Origin: Diplonema papillatum
Lineage: Eukaryota; Euglenozoa; Diplonemea; Diplonemida; Diplonemidae
DNA length: 64,000 nt
Assembly: GCA_030068145.1 (NCBI GenBank)
Contig: JAPJBO010000558.1
Span: 87,810 to 151,809, forward strand
Direction: 5' to 3'
Every line of letters begins with the position of its first letter. The stretch's first letter is position 1. Below, piece by piece: positions 52,566 through 64,000 of this stretch. The position numbers and the translations under genes were made by a program. The notes under the pieces were generated by a model. It was given only the letters and a program-made list of their open reading frames with translations, did no database searches and was not told the DNA's origin.

Positions 52566-54830
52566 AAACCCGCACTCGGTTGCCCTGCGGGCCCCCTCGT
52601 GGATTGGATTGATTCTCAGTGTTTGTAGCCTTCCTTCTAGATACGGCCTCTTTGTGAAGAGGCCGACTCGAAAGAGAGCGAAAAACGCAACAAAAACAGG
52701 AAATAATACCAAAGAACAAGTTCACGATGAATGGCGAGGATGTCGGACGAATTTGGTGATCCGAAAAGCTGGTCTTTGAGGTTTCGCGCAAAACGAACCA
52801 AGGTATGCCCACTTGTGAGTCATTGAAGAGGTTCTGGGAGAGCTATGGGTACCCGTTTTCTCGAGTTTTTGACCGATTCATCCAAAGAAACCCTCACAGG
52901 AATTCGGAGCTCATGTGAACAGTGTTCTTTCGCCGGTCGGAACTTCGCAAGTACAAGCCCCCCCTTTTGAAAGGGAGAAGGTCTCTTATCGTGCGTTTCT
53001 TTACATGAGGGACAAGAATCTGACCTGCACCTCCTCGTGGTGTCCCTCGGAAACGTGCTCAACGCGCGGCCGACGCAGGCAGTCTTTGATATTGTTTCCC
53101 GAATTGGTTGGTCAACAATGACCGTGTGTTTGGTTGATTGGAAAAGTTCGTCTTGCGGAAACCTTCAAAGCATGCGAATTTGCAAGTCATTCAAGAGGTT
53201 CTGACAGGCCTATGGGTACTCATTTTCTTGGATCTTTGACTGATCCATCCAAAGAAGGCCTCACAGGAATTCAAAGCTGAGACAAACGATGTTCTTTCGA
53301 GGGTCGGAACTTCGGGGAACAAGCCCCCCCGAATTCGACATCAGGAGAAGGTCGCACATTGCCGTTTTTGCCGTTCCTTGAACAAGATTGCCCCTAAAGA
53401 CCAGGAAGTGAAGAAGACTGGCCTCCGGAGGCCCAGGGGTTCTCGATGAGTGGTTCTGCGGGTCTCGTGTGGAAACAATCAGGGTATGCGAATTTGCGTG
53501 TCATTGAAGAGGTTGTGAGAGAGCTATGGGTACCCGTTTTCTTGCATTTCGGACCGATGCATCCAAAGAAACCCCCACAGGAATTCGAAGCTCATGCGAA
53601 CAGTGTTATTTCGATGGTCAGAACTAAGGGTCTTTTTGAAAGCGAGAAGGTCTCATATCTCGTGTTTCCTTACATGGGGGACAAGAATCTGACCTGCACC
53701 TCCTCGTGGTGTCCCTCGGAAACGTGCTGAACGCGCGGCCGACGCAGGCAGTCTCTGATTATGTTTCCCCAATTGGTTGGTCAACAATGACTGTTTGTTT
53801 GGTTGATGGGAAAAGCTCAGCTTGGGGGCCCGCGTGGAAATGGTCAAAGCAAAGATGCAAATTTGCGAGTCATTGAAGGGGTTCTGGGAGAGCTATGGGT
53901 ACCCGTTTTCTCGAATTCTTGACCGATTCATCCAAAGAAGCCCTCACAGGAATTCGAACCAGACGAACAACATTCTTTCGAAGGGTTCTTTAGACAAGTA
54001 AAGGTCGGAACTTCGGGGAATTAGCCCCGAATTCGACATCAGGAGAAGGTCGCGTGCGTTTTTTGATGTTCCTTCAGCAAGGTGGCCCCTATAGACCCGC
54101 CGAAGTGCAAGGGACAGCCTTGCGAAGCCCAGGTGATGTCAATGAGTGGTCTTGCAGGTCTCGTGTGGAAACAATCAGAGTATTCGGATTTGCGGGTCAT
54201 TGAAGAGGTTCTGAGATACTTACGTGTACCCGTTTTCTTGTATTCTCGATCGATTCATACTAAGAAGCCCCGGGCGACAATGTCGGACGAATTTGGTGAT
54301 CCGAAAAGCTGGTCTTCGAGGTTTCGCGCGAAACCAACGAAGGTATGCCCACTTGCGAGTCATTGAAGAGGTTCTGGGAGAGCTATGGGTACCCGTTTTC
54401 TCGAATTTTTGACCAGTTCATCCAAAGAATCCCTCACAGAAATTCGAAGCACAGACGAACAGTGTTCTTTCAAGGGTCGGAACTTCGGAAGTACAAGCCC
54501 CTCCTTTTGAAAAGGGGGAAGGTCTCTTATCATGCGTTTCTTACATGAGCCTGCACCTCCTCGTGGTGTCCCTCGGAAACGTGCTCAACGCGTGGCCGAC
54601 GAAGGCAGTCTTTGATATTGTTTCCCGAATCGATTGGTCAAACAATGACTGTGTGTTTGGTTGATTGGAAAAGCTCGTCTTGCGGAAACCTTCAAAGCAT
54701 GCGAATTTGCGAGTCATACAAGAGGTTCTGACGTTTTTATGACATTCCTTCTGCAATATGGCCCTGAACAGCATAGAAGGTCGGAACTTCCCCGAATTCG
54801 ACATCAGGAGAAGATCGCATACGAGTGGTT
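52230..54830 (+). repeat. Diverged tandem units (GAGCTATGGGTAC family)
   Basis: Units of about 350-500 bp recur with GAGCTATGGGTACCCGTTTT (52341, 52847, 53205, 53522, 53890, 54377), CATCCAAAGAAACCCTCACA, GGAATTCGAAGCTC, GGTCGGAACTTCG and CCTCGTGGTGTCCCTCGGAA. They are too divergent and frame-broken to be a gene array; each unit carries short open frames only. Confidence 0.8.
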
Positions 54831-55588
54831 TTGCGGATCTAGTATGCGGATTTGTTGGTCATTGATTGATTTCTTGATTTCGGGGCTTCCCAATTGCTTC
54901 GAAGTGATCCGAAATGAAAAGGCTCACCTCCCTGAAGTTGTGGCCTTCAAAGAAAGTTTTGGTAGTTAGTAGTGGAAGCTCCAACCTCACATGAGGGTTT
55001 CTTTCGAAGCATTTTGCAAGTTTGGGAAGCCACACAGGGATAAGGCCACATAAGGCTGTTCATGCTCACTTTTCTCCATCTTTATAAAGAAATGATAAAG
55101 AAGTCCCACGAGTGCTGACATGGCAGGCCCCTTTTGGCCGAAAAACAGGTTGCCACTAATGTCAGCACGTGGAGTTTTCACCCCTTTGCCTTTTCCAGCA
55201 GAAGCAGCAGCAGCAGAGCAGCAGCAAGAGCAGCAGCAAGAGCATCAGTAGCCAGGAAAGCGAAAGCACAAAAGAGCAGCCAAAAGCAGCAGCAGAGACC
55301 AGCAGCAGCAGCAGCAGGACCCCAGCAAGACCGAGAGAATGCCTTGACAGGATTCCTTGGCACCTTCAAGAAAGAGAATGTAGACACACAGGACTCCAAC
55401 ACTATCCATTTGCTTCCCGTTCTGCGCCGTTCCTCTGGAGTCCTGTGTTTGCCCCACCTGAACTTGCAAAAGTGGGATGCCAACCCCTGCATTCTAGAAC
55501 CCAAAGGTTTGCGGAAAAGAGGGTGGAGTTAGAGCAGCCAGAAATGGCAGGTCCAGGGGACCAACGCGCCGCAAACCCGACCAAACCT

Positions 55589-56011
55589 GGTCTGATCTTC
55601 TTGGGGTCTGACCTGCGAGAATTGGGTGCTGCCAAAATTTTGCAGTTTTCCTAAAGGAAATTGCCTAGGAAAATGGATTTTTGGATTTTTTTTTTCAGGA
55701 TTTTTTTGGAATTTTTTTTTCTACAAAGGTGAAATTTTTGCTTGGAGTTTTTCATTGTGACACACGGACAGATTCTTAACCCGCATATTTGTATAGTAAC
55801 CTGGTCTGATCTTCTTGGGGTCTGACCTGCGAGAATTGGGTGCTGCCAAAATTTTGCAGTTTTCCTAAAGGAAATTGCCTAGGAAAATGGATTTTTGGAT
55901 TTTTTTTTTCAGGAATTTTTTGGAATTTTTTTTTCTACAAAGGTGAAATTTTTGCTTGGAGTTTTTCATTGTGACACACGGACAGATTCTTAACCCGCAT
56001 ATTTGTATAGT
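55589..56011 (+). repeat. Two ~212-bp tandem copies related to the 61.7-64 kb array
   Basis: Each reads GGTCTGATCTTCTTGGGGTC ... GGGTGCTGCCAAAATTTTGC ... ACAAAGGTGAAATTTTTGCT ... TTTTTCATTGTGAC ... TATTTGTATAGTAAC. The last three blocks are shared with the GACA-containing array at the right end, marking a common ancestor. Confidence 0.85.
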
Positions 56012-56709
56012 AACCCGCACTCGGTGGCCCTGCGGGCCCCCTCGTGCATTTGATGGATTCTTAGTGCTTCGATGTGGGCCTTCTTGTCCAGGTTCGGCCT
56101 CTTGTGTGAAGAGGCCGACTCGAAAGAAAACAGGATTCAGCACACACAACGCAAACAGGAACTAGAAGAAGAAAAGAAATTCACAAGATGGTTCGGGTCG
56201 GAGTTGTGCTTGAAAAATCTGGTGTTCGAGAGTTCGTGTGGAAGCAGTCAAGGTATGTGAAGTTCCGAGTCAGCGAAAAGGTTCTGACAGAGCTATGGGT
56301 ACATATTTTTGTTGATATTTTGACCGATGCATCCAACGAAACCGTCACAGGAATTCGAAGCTCCTACGAACGACGTTCTTTCAAGGGTCGCAACTTCGGG
56401 AGAACGTGCCCCCCCATTTCGACATGCAACAGTTGCCTATCACGTTTTCGGTGTTCCTTCAGCAAAGTGCTCCTGAGAGGTCGTGAAGTCCAAGAAGCTG
56501 GCCATCAAAGGCCCCGGAATTCTCAATGGGTGGTCTTGGGGTTGGGGGACAAAATCTGACTTGCCACCTCCTCGCGGTGTCCCCTGGAAACGTGTTTTTC
56601 GAAACGCGGCCAAGGCAAGCAGTTCCTGTGGGTGAAAGCCCCTAACTTCGTATCTGGCCTCCGAGCTGTGCACCTACTCTTCCCAGGCGTAAAAAAGGTC
56701 GGCAAGAAA

Positions 56710-58590
56710 GCAGCAGCAGCAGCAAGGCAGCAGCAGCAAGGCAGGCAGCAGTAGAAGCAAGGCAGCAGCAGCAAGGCAGCAGCAGCAAGGCAGCAGCGGC
56801 AAGGCAGCAGCAGCAAGGCAGCCAGAGCAAGACAGCAGCGGTTAATCAGCAGGAGGAAGAGCACCAACAGAAGGCAGCAGCCAGGATAGGAGCTTTGAAT
56901 TCAAATAAACATAAACAGAAAATCATAACACAGACGAAGTTTGTTTGAAGCGCTTAAGAAGGAAATCGGAGCTTGCAATGAAAGCAGTCTTTGCAAGCGA
57001 AGGTCCTTGACTGCAGTGTTTGATTTTGCGAGAATTCCACAGCTTCGGAGAAAGGCAGCAGAGCAGCAGGAGCAAGAGTAGCAGCAAGAAGAGCAGCAAG
57101 AGGAGGAGCAAGGCAGCAGCAGCAAGGCAGCCACGGCAAGGCAGCCGCGGCAAGGCAGCAACGGCAATGCAGCAGCAGAAGCAAGACAGCAGCGGCAAGG
57201 CAGCAGCAGCAAGGCAAGACAGCAGCGGCAAGGCAGGAGCGGCAGCAGGACAGCAGCAGCAAGGCAGCAGCAGCAAGGCAGCAGCGGCAAGGCAGCAGCA
57301 GCAAGGCAGCCAGAGCAAGACAGCAGCGGTTAATCAGCAGGAGGAAGAGCACCAACAGAAGGCAGCAGCCAGGATAGGAGCTTTGAATTCAAATAAACAT
57401 AAACAGAAAATCATAACACAGACGAAGTTTGTTTGAAGCGCTTAAGAAGGAAATCGGAGCTTGCAATGAAAGCAGTCTTTGCAAGCGAAGGTCCTTGACT
57501 GCAGTGTTTGATTTTGCGAGAATTCCACAGCTTCGGAGAAAGGCAGCAGAGCAGCAGGAGCAAGAGTAGCAGCAAGAAGAGCAGCAAGAGGAGGAGCAAG
57601 GCAGCAGCAGCAAGGCAGCCACGGCAAGGCAGCCGCGGCAAGGCAGCAACGGCAATGCAGCAGCAGAAGCAAGACAGCAGCGGCAAGGCAGCAGCAGCAA
57701 GGCAAGACAGCAGCGGCAAGGCAGGAGCGGCAGCAGGACAGCAGCAGCAAGGCAGCAGCAGCAAGGCAGCAGCGGCAAGGCAGCAGCAGCAAGGCAGCCA
57801 GAGCAAGACAGCAGCGGTTAATCAGCAGGAGGAAGAGCACCAACAGAAGGCAGCAGCCAGGATAGGAGCTTTGAATTCAAATAAACATAAACAGAAAATC
57901 ATAACACAGACGAAGTTTGTTTGAAGCGCTTAAGAAGGAAATCGGAGCTTGCAATGAAAGCAGTCTTTGCAAGCGAAGGTCCTTGACTGCAGTGTTTGAT
58001 TTTGCGAGAATTCCACAGCTTCGGAGAAAGGCAGCAGAGCAGCAGGAGCAAGAGTAGCAGCAAGAAGAGCAGCAAGAGGAGGAGCAAGGCAGCAGCAGCA
58101 AGGCAGCCACGGCAAGGCAGCCGCGGCAAGGCAGCAACGGCAATGCAGCAGCAGAAGCAAGACAGCAGCGGCAAGGCAGCAGCAGCAAGGCAAGACAGCA
58201 GCGGCAAGGCAGGAGCGGCAGCAGGACAGCAGCAGCAAGGCAGCAGCAGCAAGGCAGCAGCGGCAAGGCAGCAGCAGCAAGGCAGCCAGAGCAAGACAGC
58301 AGCGGTTAATCAGCAGGAGGAAGAGCACCAACAGAAGGCAGCAGCCAGGATAGGAGCTTTGAATTCAAATAAACATAAACAGAAAATCATAACACAGACG
58401 AAGTTTGTTTGAAGCGCTTAAGAAGGAAATCGGAGCTTGCAATGAAAGCAGTCTTTGCAAGCGAAGGTCCTTGACTGCAGTGTTTGATTTTGCGAGAATT
58501 CCACAGCTTCGGAGAAAGGCAGCAGAGCAGCAGGAGCAAGAGTAGCAGCAAGAAGAGCAGCAAGAGGAGGAGCAAGGCAGCAGCAAGGCA
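56710..58590 (+). repeat. 488-bp tandem array with GCAGCAGCAAGGCAG-rich halves
   Basis: The landmark AGGATAGGAGCTTTGAATTC recurs at 56883, 57371, 57859 and 58347, exactly 488 bases apart, and the first three full units appear identical. Each unit has a CAG-rich half and a unique half (GGAAATCGGAGCTTGCAATG, GTGTTTGATTTTGCGAGAAT). The array ends abruptly within the CAG part at 58590, 75 bases before the second Mutator-like element. Confidence 0.95.
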
Positions 58591-58664
58591 GACAGCAACT
58601 TTCGTTTCATACAGAGGGGTTGCTTTAAGCCTTTTGCCCACACTTTTCTTCTTATTTTAAAGAA

Positions 58665-60513
58665 CGGAGAAAACCATAAGGGAAGCACTTAAGTCGGGAA
58701 AATATTTATCGGAAACTGTTTCCGATAAATATTTTTTTTGTTTCCGATAAATATTTTATTTGTTTCCGATAAATATTTTTTTTGTTTCCGATAAATATTT
58801 TTTTGTTTCCGATAAATATTTTTTGTTTCCGATAAATATTTTTCTGTTTCCGATAAATATTTTTTTTGTTTCCGATAAATATTTTTCTGTTTCCGATAAG
58901 TATTGATCACTTTGGCAGTAGGTTCACCTACTTCGTCCCGTGGACGACCGCGACGAAGCCAAATACGATCGTTTTTCTATCTAGTTTCGGGTCGAAAGCC
59001 TCCCCAGCAAAGGCTGTTCAATTTTCAACACCAGATACGCAAACCTTTTCGAATGCAGCACACGGGTATCCAACAAGTGACATCTAACTATCTGGTTGCA
59101 TTGAGCAGTATCCGGATCTGAAAGCTGAAGACTTTGTACCACTTCACCGCGACAAAGGTCACGAACGCAGTTGCAGTAAAACTGCGTCTTGCGCACGAGC
59201 GCGGAAATCCGCCACCCACCATTCGGCTAGATATTGCAAGAACACAACTGCAAAGCTTACTACAAACGGATAGTGTTACAAAGGCGAACGAATCATGCGA
59301 GAACCTACGTAGGGGCCCCTCAACAGCTTTCAGAACGGCAAGTCAAGAAAAGGATCATTCTACTTCCGTCTGATCTGCCCCAGTTCTACCCTTCGTTGAT
59401 CTGTTGTGTGTATTCGCAACGACTTCATCCGGTCCTACGCGGCCCCAATACGACAAAACTGCATGCGGTCCTGACCAGGTAACATCCTCCTACCTGAAAA
59501 TGTCTAACCACGACTACGGATTTGGTGCCATCGAGGCAGCCATGGAGTGTAAGTATGCCAACGGGGCTTAGTAGTATCGGGGCTGCCGTGCATACTAGTT
59601 CCCGTAAAATATTTGTTTCCCTTGACTTGTGCCATGTCGGACGGTAGGATTTTCCGCGTCAGCCTCATTTCAATCCTGGAGACAAAAGCACTCACACAAT
59701 AAAGACTAGCCCATTTCACGGGCCAAAACTGCCTTTGTTGCAGAAATCAGCAACACAGGCAAGCGATGACAGAACAGCGCACACGAAGACGACCGGCTCT
59801 GAAGAGACCCGCGCCGCAAACTGCGCGAGCAGAGGGTGCCAAGCAAACCAGGAAGGAAGGCGAGGAGATTCAGATGGCACAGCAGGACGCCCGCGAGGGA
59901 TCACCGAGGTCGAAAGACAGAAAAGGGAAAGCAGGCGTGGCCGGCTTGAAAAGCTGCAAGCGCGGAGAAGGCACAGGTACAGAGCAGTCCACATGCAGAC
60001 GAGCAGTGAAGCGGCCCACATCACAGAGGTCTATCACACTGGCTCCGGATTACTTAGGGTCCTCGCAAAATCCAATGAAATTGCTTGCCCAATGGGACTC
60101 CCCTTGGGCACATTTCGCACTGGGGACTAGTCCCCAGGAACCCGTATCAAAAATATTTATCGGAAACAAAAAAATATTTATCGGAAACAAAAAAATATTT
60201 ATCGGAAACAAAAAAATATTTATCGGAAACAGAAAAATATTTATCGGAAACAAAAAATATTTATCGGAAACAAAAAAAATATTTATCGGAAACAAAAAAA
60301 TATTTATCGGAAACAAAAAAATATTTATCGGAAACAGAAAAATATTTATCGGAAACAAAAAATATTTATCGGAAACAAAAAAAATATTTATCGGAAACAA
60401 AAAAAAATATTTATCGGAAACAAAAAATATTTATCGGAAACAAAAAAATATTTATCGGAAACGTTCCGATAAATATTTTCCCCACTTAAGTGCTTCCGAT
60501 ATGGTTTTGTCTC
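58665..60513 (-). mobile_element. Mutator-like DNA element, copy 2 (1.85 kb), inverted to copy 1
   Basis: Flanked by perfect 9-bp duplications TTTAAAGAA (58656-58664 and 60514-60522). Termini CGGAGAAAACCATAAGGGAAG and (reverse) GAGACAAAACCATATCGGAAG match copy 1, as does nearly all of the core, in opposite orientation. The subterminal arrays of TTTCCGATAAATA units differ in number between the copies (about 8 and 15 here). A 9-bp duplication and long terminal repeats fit the Mutator superfamily. No transposase is seen. Confidence 0.85.
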
Positions 60514-60522
60514 TTTAAAGAA

Positions 60523-61390
60523 ATGAATGTAAAGAAATGAAAAGATGTCCCAGTGCTGGCATGGCAGGCCCCTTTTGGCCCAAAGAACAGGTAGCCACCG
60601 TTGTCAGCACATGGGGTTTCCACTCATTCGCATTTTTTTTTGTAGCAGCAGAAACATCAGCAAGACTGAAGCACCAGCAGGGGGAGAAGGAGCAGAAGTA
60701 GCAGCAGAAGCAGCACAGCATCAGCAGAACCAAACCAGGAACCCAAAACATTGGGAGGAAGGATGGGGGAGGGGAAAATGGCTATTGGTTGTCTCTTGTG
60801 TGCGTGCTTTGTCCTATCTTTGAAGGGTTGAAAGGAAGCTGCACTTTGCAACGCGGGAGTACCTGTCGAGCCAGTCAGCAAGATCAACCCGTGTCACTAT
60901 GCCAGCATTTTGGATCAGATGCGAGCCCCTCCATAGGCTTTGTTGAGCGTCCTTGACGTTCATGCTTTGAGCAACTCCTGCAGGCAGTTCCTCGCAACTG
61001 GCCGAAAAAACTTTGTCTCACGACATTGTATGTGGCTAACCGCAGTGGAAACAAAACAGGAGGAAGCAAACCTTTCGAGGTCTGCGTGTTCATAGTTCTG
61101 ATGATCCCTAATCGGTGGAAGTTTTGGGCAGATTAGAGACAGACAAAGCACACGCATAGCAACAATCTTTGGCACGGGGACTGTGATACTTGGGTATATT
61201 TTTCGAATTTTCAAGTTTTGGAAAAAAATATTATGAGCACCAGGCAGCACCAGCAGGAGGCACACACCAGCCAGCACCAGCAGCAGGCAGCACCAACGGC
61301 AGGCAGCACCATCGGCAGGCAGCACACGCAGGCACCAGCAGGAAGCACATAGCAGGCAGCGCAGTACCAGCAGACACCCACCCAGGCCAG
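60523..61390. other. Spacer with weak CAG-type repeats
   Basis: 60540-60625 resembles 55105-55195 (CATGGCAGGCCCCTTTTGGC, CAGGTTGCCACT-like text), another dispersed repeat. 61235-61390 is irregular CAGCACCAGCAGGCAG. No gene is supported. Confidence 0.5.
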
Positions 61391-61393
61391 CAC

Positions 61394-61520
61394 CCAGCAA
61401 GTCAGCACCAGCAAGTCAGCACCAGCAAGTCAGCACCAGCAAGTCAGCACCAGCAAGTCAGCACCAGCAAGTCAGCACCAGCAAGTCAGCACCAGCAAGT
61501 CAGCACCAGCAAGTCAGCAG
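61394..61520 (+). repeat. 14-bp minisatellite CAGCACCAGCAAGT, about 9 units
   Basis: Nearly perfect units between a degenerate CAGCAGGCAG stretch and unique DNA. Confidence 0.95.
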
Positions 61521-61689
61521 CCAGCAAGCCAGCCAACAAAAAGCCTTGAGTGAGAGACAAGCCCCTAGACACACAGGACTCCCACCACTCATCCTTTTGC
61601 TTCCCATTCTGCGCGTTCTTTGGGGGTCCTGTGTTGCCAAGCCTGATTGGAAGAGATAGAGGGGGGCACACCTCCTGCAAACCCGGGCA

Positions 61690-61845
61690 AACCTGACCTG
61701 TGGAATTGGATGCTGCCAAAAAATGGCTGGTTTGCGGGTCTGGTTCGTAGGAAAACCAATAGAAACTGGATTCTGAATTTTGAGTTTTTCAGAATTTTTT
61801 TTTGACAAAGGTGAAATTTTTGCTTGGAATTTTTCATTGTGACGA

Positions 61846-61887
<42 letters not shown>

Positions 61888-62067
61888 GGACAAGCCACAT
61901 AATTATATAGTAACCTGACCTGTGGAATTGGATGCTGCCAAAAAATGGCTGGTTTGCGGGTCTGGTTCATAGGAAAACCAATAGAAACTGGATTCTGAAT
62001 TTTGAGTTTTTCAGAATTTTTTTTTGACAAAGGTGAAATTTTTGCTTGGAATTTTTCATTGTGACGA

Positions 62068-62103
<36 letters not shown>

Positions 62104-62473
62104 CAGCCACATAATTATATAGTAACCTGACCTGTGGAATGGATGCTGCCAAAAAATGGCTGGTTTGCGGGTCTGGTTCATAGGAAAACCAATAGAAACT
62201 GGATTCTGAATTTTGAGTTTTTCAGAATTTTTTTTTGACAAAGGTGAAATTTTTGCTTGGAATTTTTCATTGTGACGAACAGACAGACAGACGGACAAGC
62301 CACATAATTATATAGTAACCTGACCTGTGGAATTGGATGCTGCCAAAAAATGGCTGGTTTGCGGGTCTGGTTCGTAGGAAAACCAATAGAAACTGGATTC
62401 TGAATTTTGAGTTTTTCAGAATTTTTTTTTGACAAAGGTGAAATTTTTGCTTGGAATTTTTCATGTGTGACGA

Positions 62474-62507
<34 letters not shown>

Positions 62508-63127
62508 GAGCGGACAAGCCACATAATTATATAGTAACCTGACCTGTGGAATTGGATGCTGCCAAAAAATGGCTGTTTTGCGGGTCTGGTTGTAGGAAAA
62601 CCAATAGAAACTGGATTCTGAATTTTGAGTTTTTCAGAATTTTTTATTTGACAAAGGTGAAATTTTTGCTTGGAATTTTTCATTGTGACGAACAGACAGA
62701 CAGACAGCGACAGACAGAACAGCAGACAGACAGACGGACAAGCCACATAATTATATAGTAACCTGACCTGTGGAATTGGATGCTGCCAAAAAATGGCTGG
62801 TTTGCGGGTCTGGTTCATAGGAAAACCAATAGAAACTGGATTCTGAATTTTGAGTTTTTATCAGAATTTTTTTTTTGACAAAGGTGAAATTTTTGCTTGG
62901 AATTTTTCATTGTGAGAACAGACAGACGACAGACAGACAGACAGGACAAGCGGACACATAATTATATAGTAACCTGACCTGTGGAATTGGATGCTGCCAA
63001 AAAATGGCTGGTTTGCGGGTCTGGTTCGTAGGAAAACCAATAGAGAACTGGATTCTGAATTTTGAGTTTTTCAAGAATTTTTTTTTGACAAAGGTGAAAT
63101 TTTTGCTTGGAATTTTTTCATTGTGAC

Positions 63128-63158
<31 letters not shown>

Positions 63159-64000
63159 GCGACAAGCCACTAATTATATAGTAACCTGACCTGTGGAATT
63201 GGATGCTGCCAAAAAATGGCTGGTTTGCGGGTCTGGTTCGTAGGAAAACCAATAGAAACTGGATTCTGAATTTTGAGTTTTTCAGAATTTTTTTTGACAA
63301 AGGTGAAATTTTTGCTTGGAATTTTTCATTGTGACGAAACAGACAGACAGACAGAGAGACGCACCAGACAGACAGACGGACAAGCCACATAATTATATAG
63401 TAAACCTGACCTGTGGAATTGGATGCTGCCAAAAAATGGCTGGTTTGCGGGTCTGGTTCGTAGGAAAACCAATAGAAACTGGATTCTGAATTTTGAGTTT
63501 TTCAGAATTTTTTTTTGACAAAGGTGAAATTTTTGCTTGGAATTTTTCATTGTGACGAACAGACAGACAGACAGACAGACAACAGACAGACAGACAGACG
63601 GACAAGCCCACATAATTATATACGTACCTGACCTGTGGAATTGGATGCTGCCAAAAAATGGCTGGTTTGCGGGTCTGGTTCGTAGGAAAACCAATAGAAA
63701 CTGGATTCTGAATTTTGAGTTTTTCAGAATTTTTTTTTGACAAAGGTGAAATTTTTGCTTGGAATTTTTCATTGTGACGAACAGACAGACAGACGACAGA
63801 CAGACAGACAGACCGAACGGACAAGCCACATAATTATATAGTACCTGACCTGTGAATTGGATGCTGCCAAAAAATGGCTGGTTTGCGGGTCTGGTTCGTA
63901 GGAAAACCAATAGAAACTGGATTCTGAATTTTGAGTTTTTCAGAATTTTTTTTTGACAAAGGTGAAATTTTTGCTTGGAATTTTTTCATTGTGACGAACA
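61690..64000 (+). repeat. Tandem array of ~215-bp units containing (GACA)n, continues past the window
   Basis: Eleven units begin with ACCTGACCTGTGGAATTGGA, near 61692, 61914, 62127, 62320, 62538, 62761, 62975, 63187, 63406, 63628 and 63844. Each holds TGCTGCCAAAAAATGGCTGG, ACCAATAGAAACTGGATTCT, ACAAAGGTGAAATTTTTGCT, a variable GACA run and CACATAATTATATAGTA. Unit length varies mostly with the GACA run. Confidence 0.95.

Noticed and set aside
57020-58412. Three identical 138-codon frames in the 488-bp array
   Set aside because: Gln/Ala/Lys/Ser composition follows the CAG-rich repeat, and complementary frames are equally open.

Overview
This is a eukaryotic nuclear segment. Its genes are broken by GT-AG introns, the exons are GC-rich, and the introns and intergenic DNA are crowded with mini-/microsatellites, dispersed repeats and transposon-like elements. 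There are no prokaryotic operons. The organism cannot be fixed from the sequence. GC-rich exons scattered among long repeat-filled introns suggest a protist or alga with a repeat-rich genome (an alveolate such as a chromerid is one guess). A divergent eukaryotic SSU rRNA fragment near 20.4 kb supports a eukaryote and nothing narrower. All splice junctions below were placed by eye from frame, GT/AG sites and family similarity.

Region 1 (1-22580, + strand): one giant gene, cut by the left window edge, for an RNF213 (mysterin)-like AAA+ ATPase. I assemble 12 exons encoding about 4208 residues: a SPRY-like N-terminal exon, AAA+ modules with visible Walker A/B motifs, the long helical C-terminal half typical of RNF213, and an unusual C-terminal PDZ-like plus coiled-coil tail. 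No RING finger is visible. The site where the RZ finger should lie keeps its W-Y/N/G skeleton but no Cys or His.

Region 2 (22581-29994): repeat-rich intergenic DNA, including a 1.7-kb Mutator-like element (23625-25324) and a very long CA microsatellite.

Region 3 (29995-33243, + strand): a SAPS-domain gene (regulatory subunit of PP6/Sit4-type phosphatase), 3 exons. It is followed by palindromic GCGGGAGT repeats and a long CAA tract.

Region 4 (36626-47708, + strand): COQ5, the ubiquinone-pathway C-methyltransferase. It has 5 small exons (882 coding bases) spread over 11 kb; intron 2 carries about 0.95 kb of an 18-19-bp minisatellite.

Region 5 (47.8-64 kb): no confident host gene. It holds a mobile element with a Cys/His-rich basic protein and inverted ends, diverged tandem blocks (52-56.5 kb), four near-identical 488-bp tandem units (56.9-58.6 kb), a second, inverted copy of the Mutator-like element (58665-60513) with a perfect 9-bp target duplication, and a tandem array of about 215-bp GACA-containing units running off the right edge.

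The three host genes are unrelated in function (giant ubiquitin-ligase-family ATPase, phosphatase regulator, coenzyme Q synthesis). What unites the window is how repeats have colonised the introns. Several RNF213-like introns share a homologous module that ends just upstream of the 3' splice site.
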